Positions 10,302 through 19,688 of a stretch of DNA of 64,000 nucleotides are shown in pieces. Source of the DNA: Streptococcus oralis (lineage in GTDB: Bacteria; Bacillota; Bacilli; Lactobacillales; Streptococcaceae); the NCBI RefSeq assembly GCF_019929345.1, contig NZ_JAHZPJ010000008.1, positions 1 through 64,000 on the forward strand, given 5' to 3'. The notes under the pieces were generated by a model that had not been told where the DNA came from, searched no databases, and saw nothing but the letters and a program-made list of their open reading frames with translations. Position 1 is the stretch's first letter. Every line of letters starts with the position of its first letter. Both the position numbers and the translations under genes were made by a program.

Positions 10302-10338
10302 AAAAAAGACTTAGTCCTGCCAATTTCAAGACTAAATC
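10302..10338 (-). terminator. mutS terminator
   Basis: Minus-strand stem GATTTAGTC / GACTAAGTC (one wobble) with a long loop and six T residues, 54 nt after the mutS stop. Confidence 0.7.
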
Positions 10339-10391
10339 CTTTACGAATATATAAGTTCAATTTTTGAAAAATAAATCCGTTTTAGAACGAT

Positions 10392-12926
10392 TTATAATTT
10401 CTGCTTGAACTCGACTAAGATATTCATAGCCTGCATAGGTGTCATGTTGTAAACATCCAGTTTAGCTAATTCTGCTAGAATAGGATGTTCTTCAGGCGCG
10501 TCAAAGAGTGACATCTGTTCTGTGACAGCACTTGTTTGTCTCATGGGAGCTGGACTTTCTGTTCCTTGATTCTCCAGTTGCGTCAAAATCTTATCCGCCC
10601 TTGCTAACAGTTTTGCTGGTAAACCAGCAATCTTAGCAACATGGATACCATAGGATTTGTCAGCTGGCCCTGGTTCAATCTTGTGAAGGAAGGTGACCTG
10701 TCCATCCTGCTCCAAGGTTGCCACGTGGACATTGACCAAGTGTTCCAAACTGGACTCCAGACTAGTCAACTCATGGTAGTGGGTCGCAAAGAGGGTTTTG
10801 GCTCCGATATGTTCATGAATGTATTCGATGATGGACTGGGCAAGAGCCATCCCATCATAAGTTGCAGTCCCACGTCCCAATTCATCAAAGAGAATGAGTG
10901 AGTCCTTGGTCGCATGCGAAATGGCATTGTTGGCCTCCATCATTTCTACCATAAAGGTTGACTGACCTGAAACCAAGTCATCTGCTGCTCCGATACGGGT
11001 AAAGATAGCATCGAAGATAGGCAAATGGGCGCTTTCTGCCGGCACATAAGAACCCAGCTGAGCCATAACCGCCGTCATAGCTAGCTGGCGCATATAGGTA
11101 GACTTCCCACTCATGTTTGGCCCTGTAATTAGTTGAATACTGGTGTCTTCTGCCATATGGATACTGTTTGGAATATAGGTCTGGGCTCCCATGACCTTTT
11201 CAACGACAGCATGACGCCCTTTCTGGATATTGATTTGTGAGTCGTCGCCAAACTCAGGTCGGATCAGATGCTGAGTTTCAGCCACAACTGCTAGACTTTG
11301 CAAGACATCAACGGTTGCAATTCCTTGGGCTAGAGCCTGCAAACGCTGGATGTACTTGCTGACTTCCTCACGGATACGCATAAAGATTTCATACTCTAGG
11401 TTGGCTGACTTCTCACGCGCCTCCAACATATCTCCTTCGATACGGGCTAATTCCTCGGTACCAAAGCGTTCTGAGTTTTTCAGCGTCGCCTTGCGGAAAA
11501 AGTGGGCTGGCACATTTCCCAGCTGCGAATTAGTCACATGGAAATAGTAGCCATCTTTTTTATTGTAGTCAATCTTAAGCGTGCTGATGCCAGAGTTTTC
11601 CCGCTCCTTAGCCTCGATCTCAGCAATCCAGCTAGTCCCTTCTCTGAGCACACGACGGTACTTGTCTAAGGTCTCATCAAATCCCGTACGGATAATGCCA
11701 CCTTCCGTAATCACGTGAGGAGCTTCAGGAGCAATCGCTGCGCTAATCAAGCTCTCCAACTCAGGAATGGAATCCAACTGTGCGATGAGATAGCCCAGAG
11801 CAGGCTGCTCCATTCCTTCTAAAATCGCACGAATCCGTGGTACACTGGATAAGGTAGTCGCCAACTGCAAGAGATCCTTAGGATTGGTCTTGCCAAAAGA
11901 AACCCGACTAGCCAAGCGTTCGATATCATAAACACCCTTGAGACTGTCTGTCAAATCGCTGCGCTCAAAGAAGTGGTCAAGAAAGACCTGCACCACCTCT
12001 TGACGTTGGACGATTCGCTCCTTGTCAATCAAAGGACGATGAATCCAAGACCGCAAGAGACGCATTCCCATAGCTGTTTTGGTTTCATCTAAAAGCCAGA
12101 AAAGACTGCCTTGCTTCTTGCCTGAACGGGCATTCTCAACCAAATCCAGACTAGCTTTGGTCGCATAGTCCATCTGTAAGAAATCTTTGATTTCATAGCG
12201 AATAACTGGTTTGAGGTGGTTCAATTCCCGCATCTGAGTCCGGTGAACGTACTGGAGCAGCTTACTAGCTGCTGCTTGCTCCACAGCTGCCAGTCGTGGA
12301 TCCAGTAAATGAAGGTCCTCAAAGCCTTCCTTCTCATAAGAAAGCACCAAATTCATCTGACGGCTGAGGATTTGTTCTTCTTCCTCAGACAAATCATAAC
12401 CCAGCACCACTTCACGAGCCTTGAGGTTACGGATTTCCCCACAAACGAGGGTAAAGTCCAATAGACCCGTCACATAAAAATCACCCGTCACCAGGTCCAT
12501 ATAAGCTAGACCAAATTGATTGCCGTCACGATCTAGAGCAACCAGAAAGTTGTTCTGACTATCCGGTTTACTGCTATCGACGACCGTTCCAGGTGTGATG
12601 ACCTGAACCACCTCGCGCTTAACCACTCCAACTGCTTGTTTGGGATCTTCCATCTGCTCGGCAATGGCAACCTTATAGCCCTGCTCAATCAAAACATCGA
12701 TATACTGTTGGGCAGAATGATAAGGAACTCCCGCCATAGGAATTGGATTATCCGCATTCTTGTTGCGACTCGTTAAGGAAATTTCCAGAATCTGCGCAGC
12801 ATTGACCGCATCTTCATAAAACAATTCATAAAAATCACCCATTCGAAACAGCAAAAAAGCATCTGGATATTGTTTTTTAATATCCACATACTGTTGCATG
12901 CCAGGTGATAGCTTTTCTGTTGCCAT
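10392..12926 (-). CDS. mutS: DNA mismatch repair protein MutS (HexA)
   Basis: 844-residue mismatch-recognition ATPase. The N-terminal mismatch-binding wedge has GDFYELF (Phe-x-Glu) near residue 30; the C-terminal ATPase has Walker [10 protein letters not shown] (about 605) and a DELGRGT Walker B. Start at 12926 (MATEKL) is chosen over an upstream ATG for AAGGAGA before it. It follows argR by 50 nt on the same strand, the pneumococcal argR-hexA arrangement, so mismatch repair may be transcribed from the argR promoter. Confidence 0.96.
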   Translation of the reverse strand: MATEKLSPGMQQYVDIKKQYPDAFLLFRMGDFYELFYEDAVNAAQILEISLTSRNKNADNPIPMAGVPYHSAQQYIDVLIEQGYKVAIAEQMEDPKQAVGVVKREVVQVITPGTVVDSSKPDSQNNFLVALDRDGNQFGLAYMDLVTGDFYVTGLLDFTLVCGEIRNLKAREVVLGYDLSEEEEQILSRQMNLVLSYEKEGFEDLHLLDPRLAAVEQAAASKLLQYVHRTQMRELNHLKPVIRYEIKDFLQMDYATKASLDLVENARSGKKQGSLFWLLDETKTAMGMRLLRSWIHRPLIDKERIVQRQEVVQVFLDHFFERSDLTDSLKGVYDIERLASRVSFGKTNPKDLLQLATTLSSVPRIRAILEGMEQPALGYLIAQLDSIPELESLISAAIAPEAPHVITEGGIIRTGFDETLDKYRRVLREGTSWIAEIEAKERENSGISTLKIDYNKKDGYYFHVTNSQLGNVPAHFFRKATLKNSERFGTEELARIEGDMLEAREKSANLEYEIFMRIREEVSKYIQRLQALAQGIATVDVLQSLAVVAETQHLIRPEFGDDSQINIQKGRHAVVEKVMGAQTYIPNSIHMAEDTSIQLITGPNMSGKSTYMRQLAMTAVMAQLGSYVPAESAHLPIFDAIFTRIGAADDLVSGQSTFMVEMMEANNAISHATKDSLILFDELGRGTATYDGMALAQSIIEYIHEHIGAKTLFATHYHELTSLESSLEHLVNVHVATLEQDGQVTFLHKIEPGPADKSYGIHVAKIAGLPAKLLARADKILTQLENQGTESPAPMRQTSAVTEQMSLFDAPEEHPILAELAKLDVYNMTPMQAMNILVEFKQKL

Positions 12927-12976
12927 TTTACGTCTCTCCTTGCCAAAAATAAGGCTTGAGAACAAGTCCCAAAACC

Positions 12977-13423
12977 CTATCTATCTCTCATCAAATCTAG
13001 CAAACGCTCTTCCATGATCTTAGCAACTTGCTGGTCTCGACAAATAACCAGTAAGGTATTGGCACCAGCAACCGTCCCTAAAATCGACTCATCCTTATTT
13101 TCATCAACAATATTTGCTAGAACCGCTGCTTCTCCAAGTTTAGTATGAAGTACCAAGGTGAATTCTGCTCTTGCAACTCCTTCTAAATGATGCGACAAAA
13201 ACTCTACCAAATCAATCTTGTCTGTCTCATTAGCTAGCACATAGTACACTATGTCATTTTTCTTGACCTTTGTCAAGCCAATCTCACGCAGATCACGAGA
13301 CAAAGTCGTCTGTGTCACAAACACATTGCAAAGTTCTAAACGATCTTGAATTTCCTTTTGGGTTCCTAGTTTTTCCTCTGTAATCATTTTTTTAATCAAC
13401 TGATGTCGTTCTTTTTTTCTCAT
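12977..13423 (-). CDS. argR: Arginine repressor family regulator
   Basis: 148-residue ArgR: N-terminal winged helix (residues 1-65, with [13 protein letters not shown] recognition helix region) and C-terminal hexamerisation/arginine-binding domain with [12 protein letters not shown]. Controls arginine metabolism or transport genes. Divergent from argS with a shared 143-bp region holding an ARG-box-like sequence, so autoregulation and argS control are plausible. Confidence 0.93.
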   Translation of the reverse strand: MRKKERHQLIKKMITEEKLGTQKEIQDRLELCNVFVTQTTLSRDLREIGLTKVKKNDIVYYVLANETDKIDLVEFLSHHLEGVARAEFTLVLHTKLGEAAVLANIVDENKDESILGTVAGANTLLVICRDQQVAKIMEERLLDLMRDR

Positions 13424-13435
13424 ACCAACCTCTTA

Positions 13436-13453
13436 CATGAATATTTATAACTG
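13436..13453. promoter_or_regulatory. ARG-box-like operator between argR and argS
   Basis: CATGAATATTTATAACTG resembles the firmicute ARG box (a TGAAT-rich half followed by an A/T centre), but the second half-site is poor. It lies right upstream of the argR RBS. Plus-strand -10 for argS appears as TGATAAAAT at about 13541-13549. Confidence 0.4.
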
Positions 13454-13566
13454 ATTTTAGATTTTATTATACCAAAAAAACTGAATAATTCAAAAAAATT
13501 CTCTTCTTTCTCAAAAAATGCAGTAAATTGTGATAAAATAGTAGAAAAGTCCAAAAAGGAGCCCTT

Positions 13567-15258
13567 ATGAATACAAAAGAACTGATTGCTAGCGAGTTGG
13601 CTAGCGTCATTGATAGCCTGGACCAAGAGGCTATTTTAAATTTACTGGAAACCCCTAAAAACTCAGAAATGGGAGACATCGCCTTCCCTGCCTTTTCATT
13701 AGCAAAGGTCGAGCGTAAAGCTCCGCAAATGATCGCAGCAGATATTGCTGAAAAAATCAATAGTCAAGCTTTTGAAAGGGTTGTCGCGACTGGACCTTAC
13801 GTCAACTTTTTCCTTGATAAAAGCGCTATTTCGGCTCAAGTATTGCAGGATGTTATCACTGAAAAAGAGCACTATGCCGACCAAAGCATTGGCAAGCAAG
13901 AAAATATCGTTATCGATATGTCTAGTCCTAATATCGCTAAACCATTTTCTATTGGTCACCTGCGCTCAACGGTTATCGGAGATAGCTTATCACATATTTT
14001 CCAAAAAATCGGCTATCAAACGGTCAAGGTCAACCACCTAGGAGACTGGGGCAAACAGTTTGGAATGTTGATCGTTGCCTACAAGAAATGGGGAAATGAG
14101 GAAGCCGTTAAAGCGCATCCAATCGATGAACTTCTTAAACTCTACGTTCGCATCAATGCTGAAGCTGAAAAAGATCCTAGCTTGGACGAAGAGGCACGCG
14201 AATGGTTCCGCAAACTGGAAAATGGAGATGAGGAAGCCCTCGCTCTCTGGCAATGGTTCCGTGATGAAAGTTTAGTGGAATTCAACCGCCTATACAATGA
14301 ATTGCAAGTCGAATTTGACAGCTACAACGGAGAAGCCTTCTACAATGATAAGATGGATGCTGTTGTAGACATTCTCGCTGAAAAAGGACTTCTTGTTGAG
14401 TCAGAAGGAGCCCAAGTTGTCAATCTTGAGAAATATGGAATTGAACATCCAGCCCTTATCAAAAAATCTGATGGTGCAACTCTCTATATCACACGTGACT
14501 TGGCTGCAGCCCTTTACCGTAAAAACGAATACCAATTTGCAAAATCCATCTATGTTGTTGGTCAAGAGCAATCTGCTCACTTCAAACAACTCAAGGCAGT
14601 ATTACAAGAGATGGGCTACGATTGGAGCCAAGACATTGTCCATGTTCCGTTTGGATTGGTAACAAAAGAAGGGAAAAAACTCTCTACTCGTAAAGGAAAT
14701 GTCATCTTGCTAGAGCCTACTATCGCTGAGGCTGTTAGTCGTGCCAAGGCCCAAATCGAAGCGAAAAATCCTGAGTTAGAAAATAAAGACCAGGTTGCCC
14801 ACGCTGTTGGAGTTGGAGCTATCAAGTTCTATGATCTTAAGACCGACCGTACAAATGGATACGACTTCGACCTTGAAGCTATGGTATCCTTTGAAGGAGA
14901 AACTGGACCTTACGTTCAATACGCCTACGCTCGTATCCAATCTATCTTGCGCAAAGCCGATTTCAAGCCAGATACAGCTAGCAACTATAGCTTGAATGAT
15001 GCTGAAAGCTGGGAAATCATTAAACTACTCCAAGACTTCCCACGTATTATCAATCGTGCAGCAGATAACTTTGAACCTTCTATCATTGCGAAATTTGCGA
15101 TTAGTTTGGCTCAAGCCTTTAACAAATATTATGCACATACACGTATCCTAGATGAAAGTCCTGAGCGTGACAGTCGTCTGACCCTCAGCTACGCAACCGC
15201 AGTCGTCCTCAAAGAAGCTCTTCGTTTGCTCGGATTAGAAGCGCCGGAGAAGATGTAA
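13567..15258 (+). CDS. argS: Arginyl-tRNA synthetase
   Basis: 563-residue class I synthetase charging tRNA-Arg. The HIGH-type motif is SIGHL (about residue 137) within a [15 protein letters not shown] context; the KMSKS-like loop is KLSTRKG about residue 375; C-terminal DALR anticodon-binding domain. RBS AAAAGGAG before ATG. Divergent from argR, as in pneumococcus. Confidence 0.97.
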   Translation: MNTKELIASELASVIDSLDQEAILNLLETPKNSEMGDIAFPAFSLAKVERKAPQMIAADIAEKINSQAFERVVATGPYVNFFLDKSAISAQVLQDVITEKEHYADQSIGKQENIVIDMSSPNIAKPFSIGHLRSTVIGDSLSHIFQKIGYQTVKVNHLGDWGKQFGMLIVAYKKWGNEEAVKAHPIDELLKLYVRINAEAEKDPSLDEEAREWFRKLENGDEEALALWQWFRDESLVEFNRLYNELQVEFDSYNGEAFYNDKMDAVVDILAEKGLLVESEGAQVVNLEKYGIEHPALIKKSDGATLYITRDLAAALYRKNEYQFAKSIYVVGQEQSAHFKQLKAVLQEMGYDWSQDIVHVPFGLVTKEGKKLSTRKGNVILLEPTIAEAVSRAKAQIEAKNPELENKDQVAHAVGVGAIKFYDLKTDRTNGYDFDLEAMVSFEGETGPYVQYAYARIQSILRKADFKPDTASNYSLNDAESWEIIKLLQDFPRIINRAADNFEPSIIAKFAISLAQAFNKYYAHTRILDESPERDSRLTLSYATAVVLKEALRLLGLEAPEKM

Positions 15259-15260
15259 AT

Positions 15261-15410
15261 CGCCAAAGTTACTTGATTGCAAAGCAATCTAAGTAACTAA
15301 CGCCAAATCCTATCAGGGATTTGGCTTGGCGCTTCACTAGTCATGCCCCCTAAATATAATCGATTTAGAGTCCATGACGTCGTAACTATAGTGATTTGGC
15401 TTGGCGCTTT
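15261..15410 (+). repeat. Hairpin-rich repeat patch downstream of argS
   Basis: Three nested signals: a 14-pair inverted repeat with one bulge at 15267-15298 bracketed by direct repeats CGCCAAA (15261, 15301); a perfect 9-pair hairpin GCCAAATCC/GGATTTGGC at 15302-15326; and a 17-nt direct repeat GATTTGGCTTGGCGCTT at 15318-15334 and 15393-15409, both followed by YACTA. No poly-T tract, so it is not a simple terminator. It does not match BOX or RUP elements as I know them. Confidence 0.7.
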
Positions 15411-15461
15411 ACTAATTCGATCTATTCACTACTATTTCTTTATCACACTGGGAGATTCCTT

Positions 15462-15707
15462 ATGAGCCAATATGCTTATATCCTCGTTGTACTTAGCTTA
15501 GTTTTCCTTTTTCTGCTCAATAAGTACGAGAAGGAAAGACTTCAAAGACTTTACCAAGAGCAACTCTTGAAGGACGAGACATTTAGGTCTGACATCAAAG
15601 AGAAAATTCACACGACTGAAAATATCAATGATGTCATTGCACATATCAATAAAACTTACCATCTGGGAATGTTGCTCTCGAAAGACGTCACAGATCAATT
15701 GAAATAA
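15462..15707 (+). CDS. Small membrane-anchored protein of unknown function
   Basis: 81 residues: one N-terminal membrane segment (about residues 4-20, ILVVLSLVFLFLL) followed by a charged cytoplasmic tail rich in Lys/Glu and a short C-terminal alpha-helical part. ATG at 15462 follows GGGAGA; a good terminator follows the stop. I do not recognise the family; the argS-side location suggests the pneumococcal hypothetical gene near argS. Confidence 0.7.
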   Translation: MSQYAYILVVLSLVFLFLLNKYEKERLQRLYQEQLLKDETFRSDIKEKIHTTENINDVIAHINKTYHLGMLLSKDVTDQLK

Positions 15708-15710
15708 TCA

Positions 15711-15742
15711 AAATCCGAGAAGCTTTCTTATCGGATTTTTTA
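15711..15742 (+). terminator. Terminator of the small membrane protein gene
   Basis: Perfect nine-pair stem AAAATCCGA/TCGGATTTT with TT tail. Confidence 0.85.
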
Positions 15743-15824
15743 GCCTTAACTATATTCTCCTTGGAGAAATTTCATTAATGCATGTAAAGTTTTCTGTAAT
15801 TTTCTGTGTTTTTTCAAAATATTC

Positions 15825-15853
15825 TTGCATTTCCTTTAAGTTTTTTGTAGAAT
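15825..15853 (+). promoter_or_regulatory. Promoter of the Nramp-type gene
   Basis: TTGCAT (15825-15830), 17-nt spacer, TAGAAT (15848-15853). Confidence 0.6.
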
Positions 15854-15905
15854 AGTAGCTATCTATTCAGATTATTCTGAAAATTCAAAAATAGGAGTGT
15901 TTATT

Positions 15906-17168
15906 ATGTCACAAGTTACGTTATCAAACCAGTCAACCTGGGCAAGCAAACTAAAGGCAATGGGGCCAGGAATCCTAATGGCTTCTGCTGCCGTTGGAGG
16001 TTCTCACATTGTATCCTCTACTCAAGCTGGTGGTTCTTATGGTTGGTCACTACTCCTCTTGGTTATCTTGGCCAATGTTTTTAAATATCCATTTTTCCGT
16101 TTTGGTGCCGAATATACTGCCGACACTGGCAAAACCTTGGTGGAAGGCTATGCTGAAAAAGGAAAACTCTATCTCTGGATTTTCTTTGTCCTCAATGTTT
16201 TCTCTGCTATGGTCAATACAGCTGGAGTCGCTATCCTTTGCTCAGCTATCATCGCTAGCGCTTTTCCAATAATTGGTCTTAGCATCACTCAATGGTCCCT
16301 TATCCTTGTTGCAGTCATTTGGGCTATGCTACTCTTTGGTGGCTATAAACTATTGGATGGTATGGCAAAATGGATTATGTCTGCTTTGACCATTGCAACA
16401 GTTCTTGCAGTTATCATTGCAGCAATTAAGCATCCTGAATACAGCTCTGATTTTGTCGAAAAGACACCTTGGCAAATGGCGGCCCTCCCTTTCATCGTTT
16501 CCCTCTTAGGATGGATGCCTGCCCCTATTGAAATTTCAGCCATCAATTCACTCTGGTCTGCTGAAAAGAAAAAGACCGTCAACTTTAATACAGCGGACGC
16601 TCTTTTCGACTTTAACGTTGGTTACATTGGAACTGCTATCCTAGCTGTATTCTTCGTGGCACTAGGAGCACTGATTCAGTATCCTACAGGACAGGCAGTT
16701 GAAGCCGCTTCAGCCAAATACATCTCTCAATTTGTGGGTATGTATGCCTCTGTTCTTGGAGAATGGTCCCGTTATTTGATTACCTTTATCGCCTTTCTTT
16801 GTATCTTTGGAACAGTCATCACCGTTATTGATGGTTACTCTCGTGTCAATCAGGAATCGCTGCGACTCTTGATTCGTCAAAAAGAGGATTCTCGCAAATC
16901 TTTGAACATCTGGATGACCCTCACAGCTATTATCGGTATCGTCATCATCAAGTTCTTTGCTGGACAAGTTTCCACCATGCTTCGCTTTGCCATGATTGGT
17001 TCTTTCCTGACAACACCATTCTTCGCTCTTTTGAACTATGTATTGGTGACACGTGAGAATAAAAATCTTCCTTCCTGGCTAAAACTCCTTGCTATCGCAG
17101 GATTGATTTTCCTCTTTGGCTTTGCTATTTTCTTTATCTATGCACTTGCCATCGGAAAAGCAGGATAG
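15906..17168 (+). CDS. Divergent Nramp-family metal-ion transporter
   Basis: 420-residue inner-membrane protein with about eleven hydrophobic segments, of the SLC11/Nramp fold. The start at 15906 follows AGGAG by nine bases. Canonical Nramp metal ligands are not conserved: where TM1 normally carries D-P-G-N this protein has G-G-S-H (in SAAVGGSHIVSS, about residue 30), and the TM6 M-P-H reads M-P-A (LLGWMPAPIE, about residue 203). It therefore probably does not act as a standard Mn2+/H+ symporter; related Nramp-like magnesium transporters also differ at these sites. Monocistronic with its own promoter and terminator. Confidence 0.75.
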   Translation: MSQVTLSNQSTWASKLKAMGPGILMASAAVGGSHIVSSTQAGGSYGWSLLLLVILANVFKYPFFRFGAEYTADTGKTLVEGYAEKGKLYLWIFFVLNVFSAMVNTAGVAILCSAIIASAFPIIGLSITQWSLILVAVIWAMLLFGGYKLLDGMAKWIMSALTIATVLAVIIAAIKHPEYSSDFVEKTPWQMAALPFIVSLLGWMPAPIEISAINSLWSAEKKKTVNFNTADALFDFNVGYIGTAILAVFFVALGALIQYPTGQAVEAASAKYISQFVGMYASVLGEWSRYLITFIAFLCIFGTVITVIDGYSRVNQESLRLLIRQKEDSRKSLNIWMTLTAIIGIVIIKFFAGQVSTMLRFAMIGSFLTTPFFALLNYVLVTRENKNLPSWLKLLAIAGLIFLFGFAIFFIYALAIGKAG

Positions 17169-17179
17169 TATATAAAATG

Positions 17180-17202
17180 GCACCCTTACGGGGGTGCTTT
17201 TT
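17180..17202 (+). terminator. Terminator of the Nramp-type gene
   Basis: GCACCC ttac GGGGGTGC followed by five T residues. Confidence 0.85.
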
Positions 17203-17249
17203 GCATACTCAAAAGCAGTTGAAAATCTCAACTGCCCCTCAGTACTACT

Positions 17250-17720
17250 TTATTTTTCTGTTTCTAACTCATACAAGTCCGCGATAATCGCTGCGACTTT
17301 TTTAATATCTCCCAGCATACCACGCATTTCAAAGTCTGCTAGGACCGGGAAGCCAAAGCGCTGGCTGTACTGCTTGGCTGTCAGGCAGTATTGATTGTTA
17401 AAATTGCGATTACCGGAACCCACTACCCCAAAACACTTACTAGCATTGTCTCCATAGGCGATAAAGTCGCCCACTGGAGTCGTAAGAATCTCAACATCGC
17501 CGTTATCAACGCCATTTCCACCTTCTAGATAAGTTGGTAAAAAGGCGACATAGGGATGTTCCATTTCAAAGAATTCTTGACCTTCCTTGACCAAGTCCTT
17601 GATATGGATTTTTTGGACCTCAATCCCTTCATACTGGGACAAGAGATAATCCTTGAGCCGGGTTACAAAACTCTCTGTATTCCCGCTCAAACTGATATAG
17701 ACTAAGAATATTTTTTTCAT
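17250..17720 (-). CDS. nrdI: NrdI flavodoxin-like protein
   Basis: 156-residue NrdI-type flavodoxin that supplies oxidant for assembly of the dimanganese-tyrosyl radical cofactor of class Ib ribonucleotide reductase. FMN-binding loop S-L-S-G-N-T-E at residues 10-16; [12 protein letters not shown] about residue 100 is the typical NrdI flavin-side loop. No nrdE/nrdF/nrdH is nearby, as in pneumococcus where this gene sits beside the TCS07 locus. Confidence 0.88.
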   Translation of the reverse strand: MKKIFLVYISLSGNTESFVTRLKDYLLSQYEGIEVQKIHIKDLVKEGQEFFEMEHPYVAFLPTYLEGGNGVDNGDVEILTTPVGDFIAYGDNASKCFGVVGSGNRNFNNQYCLTAKQYSQRFGFPVLADFEMRGMLGDIKKVAAIIADLYELETEK

Positions 17721-17750
17721 GATGACCTCGATTTTTATGTTTAAAATATT

Positions 17751-17787
17751 AAAAGAACTACCAAGATTGTAACTTGATAGTTCTCTT
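17751..17787 (-). terminator. Terminator of the 17.8-kb membrane protein gene
   Basis: Minus strand stem AGAACTATCAAG / CTTGGTAGTTCT with T tail. Confidence 0.75.
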
Positions 17788-17797
17788 TTGTCAATAC

Positions 17798-18331
17798 TTA
17801 GGCAACTTCCTCTGCTTCGGCTTCTTCAGCCAAATCTTTTTGTTGGCGCCACATCTTGTAAAAGACTAAGGCTAAAAAGAGGACATTGATGATGATGAAC
17901 AAAATATTTGTTCCTTGTGCTAATGCTCCCATTCCTAAGCCGAAGGTAGTATCTTTGATTAATTGAACTGCATCTTGAACGTTCATATAGCTATAAACCA
18001 AACCAACAATAGCTAGTAGAACATAGCCAATATAAGCATAGTTTGCGAATTGCACATTTTTACGTACTAGGAACACAAAGGCTACTACAACTAGAATTGC
18101 AGATAAGACAATCAACAACGTATTAAAAATAGAGTGCGATGACGCTGTTACTTGGTAAGTATAGTTGACTGCGTCTTCTAATTGCTGGGCAGTGAGCGTC
18201 CCGCTATTTGCCAGGCTAACACGAAGAGCATCTTTACTCGGCAATGGACTCAAGATTCCAAATAATGACATAGATGAAATAAGGGCTGATAGGACTAACA
18301 AGACCCAAAGATAAATAGGATTCTTTTTCAT
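17798..18331 (-). CDS. Four-pass membrane protein of unknown function (TCS07 locus)
   Basis: 177 residues with a hydrophobic segment near the N terminus (residues 7-25) and three further segments (about 70-90, 98-116, 132-155), and an acidic C-terminal tail ([10 protein letters not shown]). Start at 18331 chosen because GGAGG lies upstream; the more distal ATG lacks one. Same strand as and just after RR07; the equivalent pneumococcal locus has a hypothetical membrane protein in this slot. No function can be assigned. Confidence 0.75.
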   Translation of the reverse strand: MKKNPIYLWVLLVLSALISSMSLFGILSPLPSKDALRVSLANSGTLTAQQLEDAVNYTYQVTASSHSIFNTLLIVLSAILVVVAFVFLVRKNVQFANYAYIGYVLLAIVGLVYSYMNVQDAVQLIKDTTFGLGMGALAQGTNILFIIINVLFLALVFYKMWRQQKDLAEEAEAEEVA

Positions 18332-18389
18332 GTTTTCCTCCATAAGACATTTTGAACATTATAGCATTTTTTGTACAGGAATACAACCT

Positions 18390-19676
18390 TTACAAGCTGG
18401 TTTCGACTTGTTTGCGATAAGCTTTCGGTGATTTTCCGCACAATTTACGGAAAACCTTGTAGAAATATCCAACATTACTGTAACCTACTGCATAGCAAAT
18501 ATCTTCAATACTATCACTGGTCGAAAGTAAGAGTTGCTGCGCTGCCTTAATCCGCTGTTTATTGAGCAATTCCGCAAAAGTCGAGTTGGTTTCCCTCTTA
18601 ATCAGCTGACCCAGGTAGACTGGGTTAATAAAGAGATCCTTGCTAATATCCTTAAGCGAGAGCTCTTTCTGATAATCACGCCCAATCACCTCCAGAACGC
18701 TCACCACATTTTCATTCATGCGGTACTGGCCAAAGAACTTAATCAAGGTCTCTTTGATGTAGGCAACCAATTCTTCAAAGGTGTTAATGGCATGGATGGC
18801 TTTGACAATCTCGGTCATATCATCCGCTTTTAGATGCTCAAACAAGTGGAATACATCCATGACAAACTGAGTGAAGAGCTGTTTGGTGATAGCAACGCGC
18901 GGTGTATTCTCTAAGACAACCTTCTCCAGCAGGGTCAATTCTTCTATGATTTGATTGATATTCCCTTGAATAATCACCCGATAAATCGGTTCGTAATAAG
19001 CAAACAAACTCTCGGATTTTTCTAGATTGACAGAACCGTAAAAGAGGGCTTTTTCTGCGTTGATTTTCCATTTTTCAAAGGCTTGTTGGTAGGGCGCTCC
19101 AAAAGGCGTTACTACGATTCCATCTAGTGGTTGATCAGAGATAAAAATCTGCCAGTCTTGACCTAAAACATAGTAAGGAATAGTGAAAGAACCTTGTTTT
19201 TCCTTGGAAAGGCCTATCCACCAGTTGTCTTTACCTGCTAAGAAATTGACAAAGCCTTCTTCATCCAATTCTTGGCTGAGAGTCTGGCTTTGTTCCACCT
19301 TTTCCTGAAGTTGGCTCGCAATTTTTTCTAATAAATGACTCAACTCCACCTTATCCACTGGCTTCACCAGATAATCCACAACACTTAGATTCATTGCTTT
19401 CTTGACATAGTCAAACTCCTGATAGCCAGACAGCAAGATATAATAGGCATCTGGGAGAGTCTCCTTCATCTCCTTGATCATCTCAAGCCCTGTCTTATCT
19501 GGCATGTTGACATCCGAAATAATCACATCAACTGGATTTTCCTTGACGTAGTCCAATGCATCATCTGCGTGATTAGCTGTTGCGACGACTTGCATATCCC
19601 ATTTTTCAAAGGGGATTAATCGCTTGAGACCCTCTGTCACCATGTACTCATCGTCTACTAATAAAACTTTATACAT
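18390..19676 (-). CDS. Response regulator, YesN/AraC type (RR07)
   Basis: 428 residues: receiver domain (residues 1-120; acidic pocket DDE, phospho-acceptor Asp in VIISDVNMPD about residue 55, Lys in LVKPVD about 105), a middle region, and a C-terminal pair of AraC-type helix-turn-helices (about 325-425, with NPVYLGQLIKRETNSTF and GYSNVGYFYKVFRKLCGKSP). Lies 12 nt after HK07. In pneumococcus TCS07 (YesMN) has been tied to use of host N-glycans; no glycan genes are in this window. Confidence 0.92.
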   Translation of the reverse strand: MYKVLLVDDEYMVTEGLKRLIPFEKWDMQVVATANHADDALDYVKENPVDVIISDVNMPDKTGLEMIKEMKETLPDAYYILLSGYQEFDYVKKAMNLSVVDYLVKPVDKVELSHLLEKIASQLQEKVEQSQTLSQELDEEGFVNFLAGKDNWWIGLSKEKQGSFTIPYYVLGQDWQIFISDQPLDGIVVTPFGAPYQQAFEKWKINAEKALFYGSVNLEKSESLFAYYEPIYRVIIQGNINQIIEELTLLEKVVLENTPRVAITKQLFTQFVMDVFHLFEHLKADDMTEIVKAIHAINTFEELVAYIKETLIKFFGQYRMNENVVSVLEVIGRDYQKELSLKDISKDLFINPVYLGQLIKRETNSTFAELLNKQRIKAAQQLLLSTSDSIEDICYAVGYSNVGYFYKVFRKLCGKSPKAYRKQVETSL

Positions 19677-19688
19677 TTCCCTTCCTTT

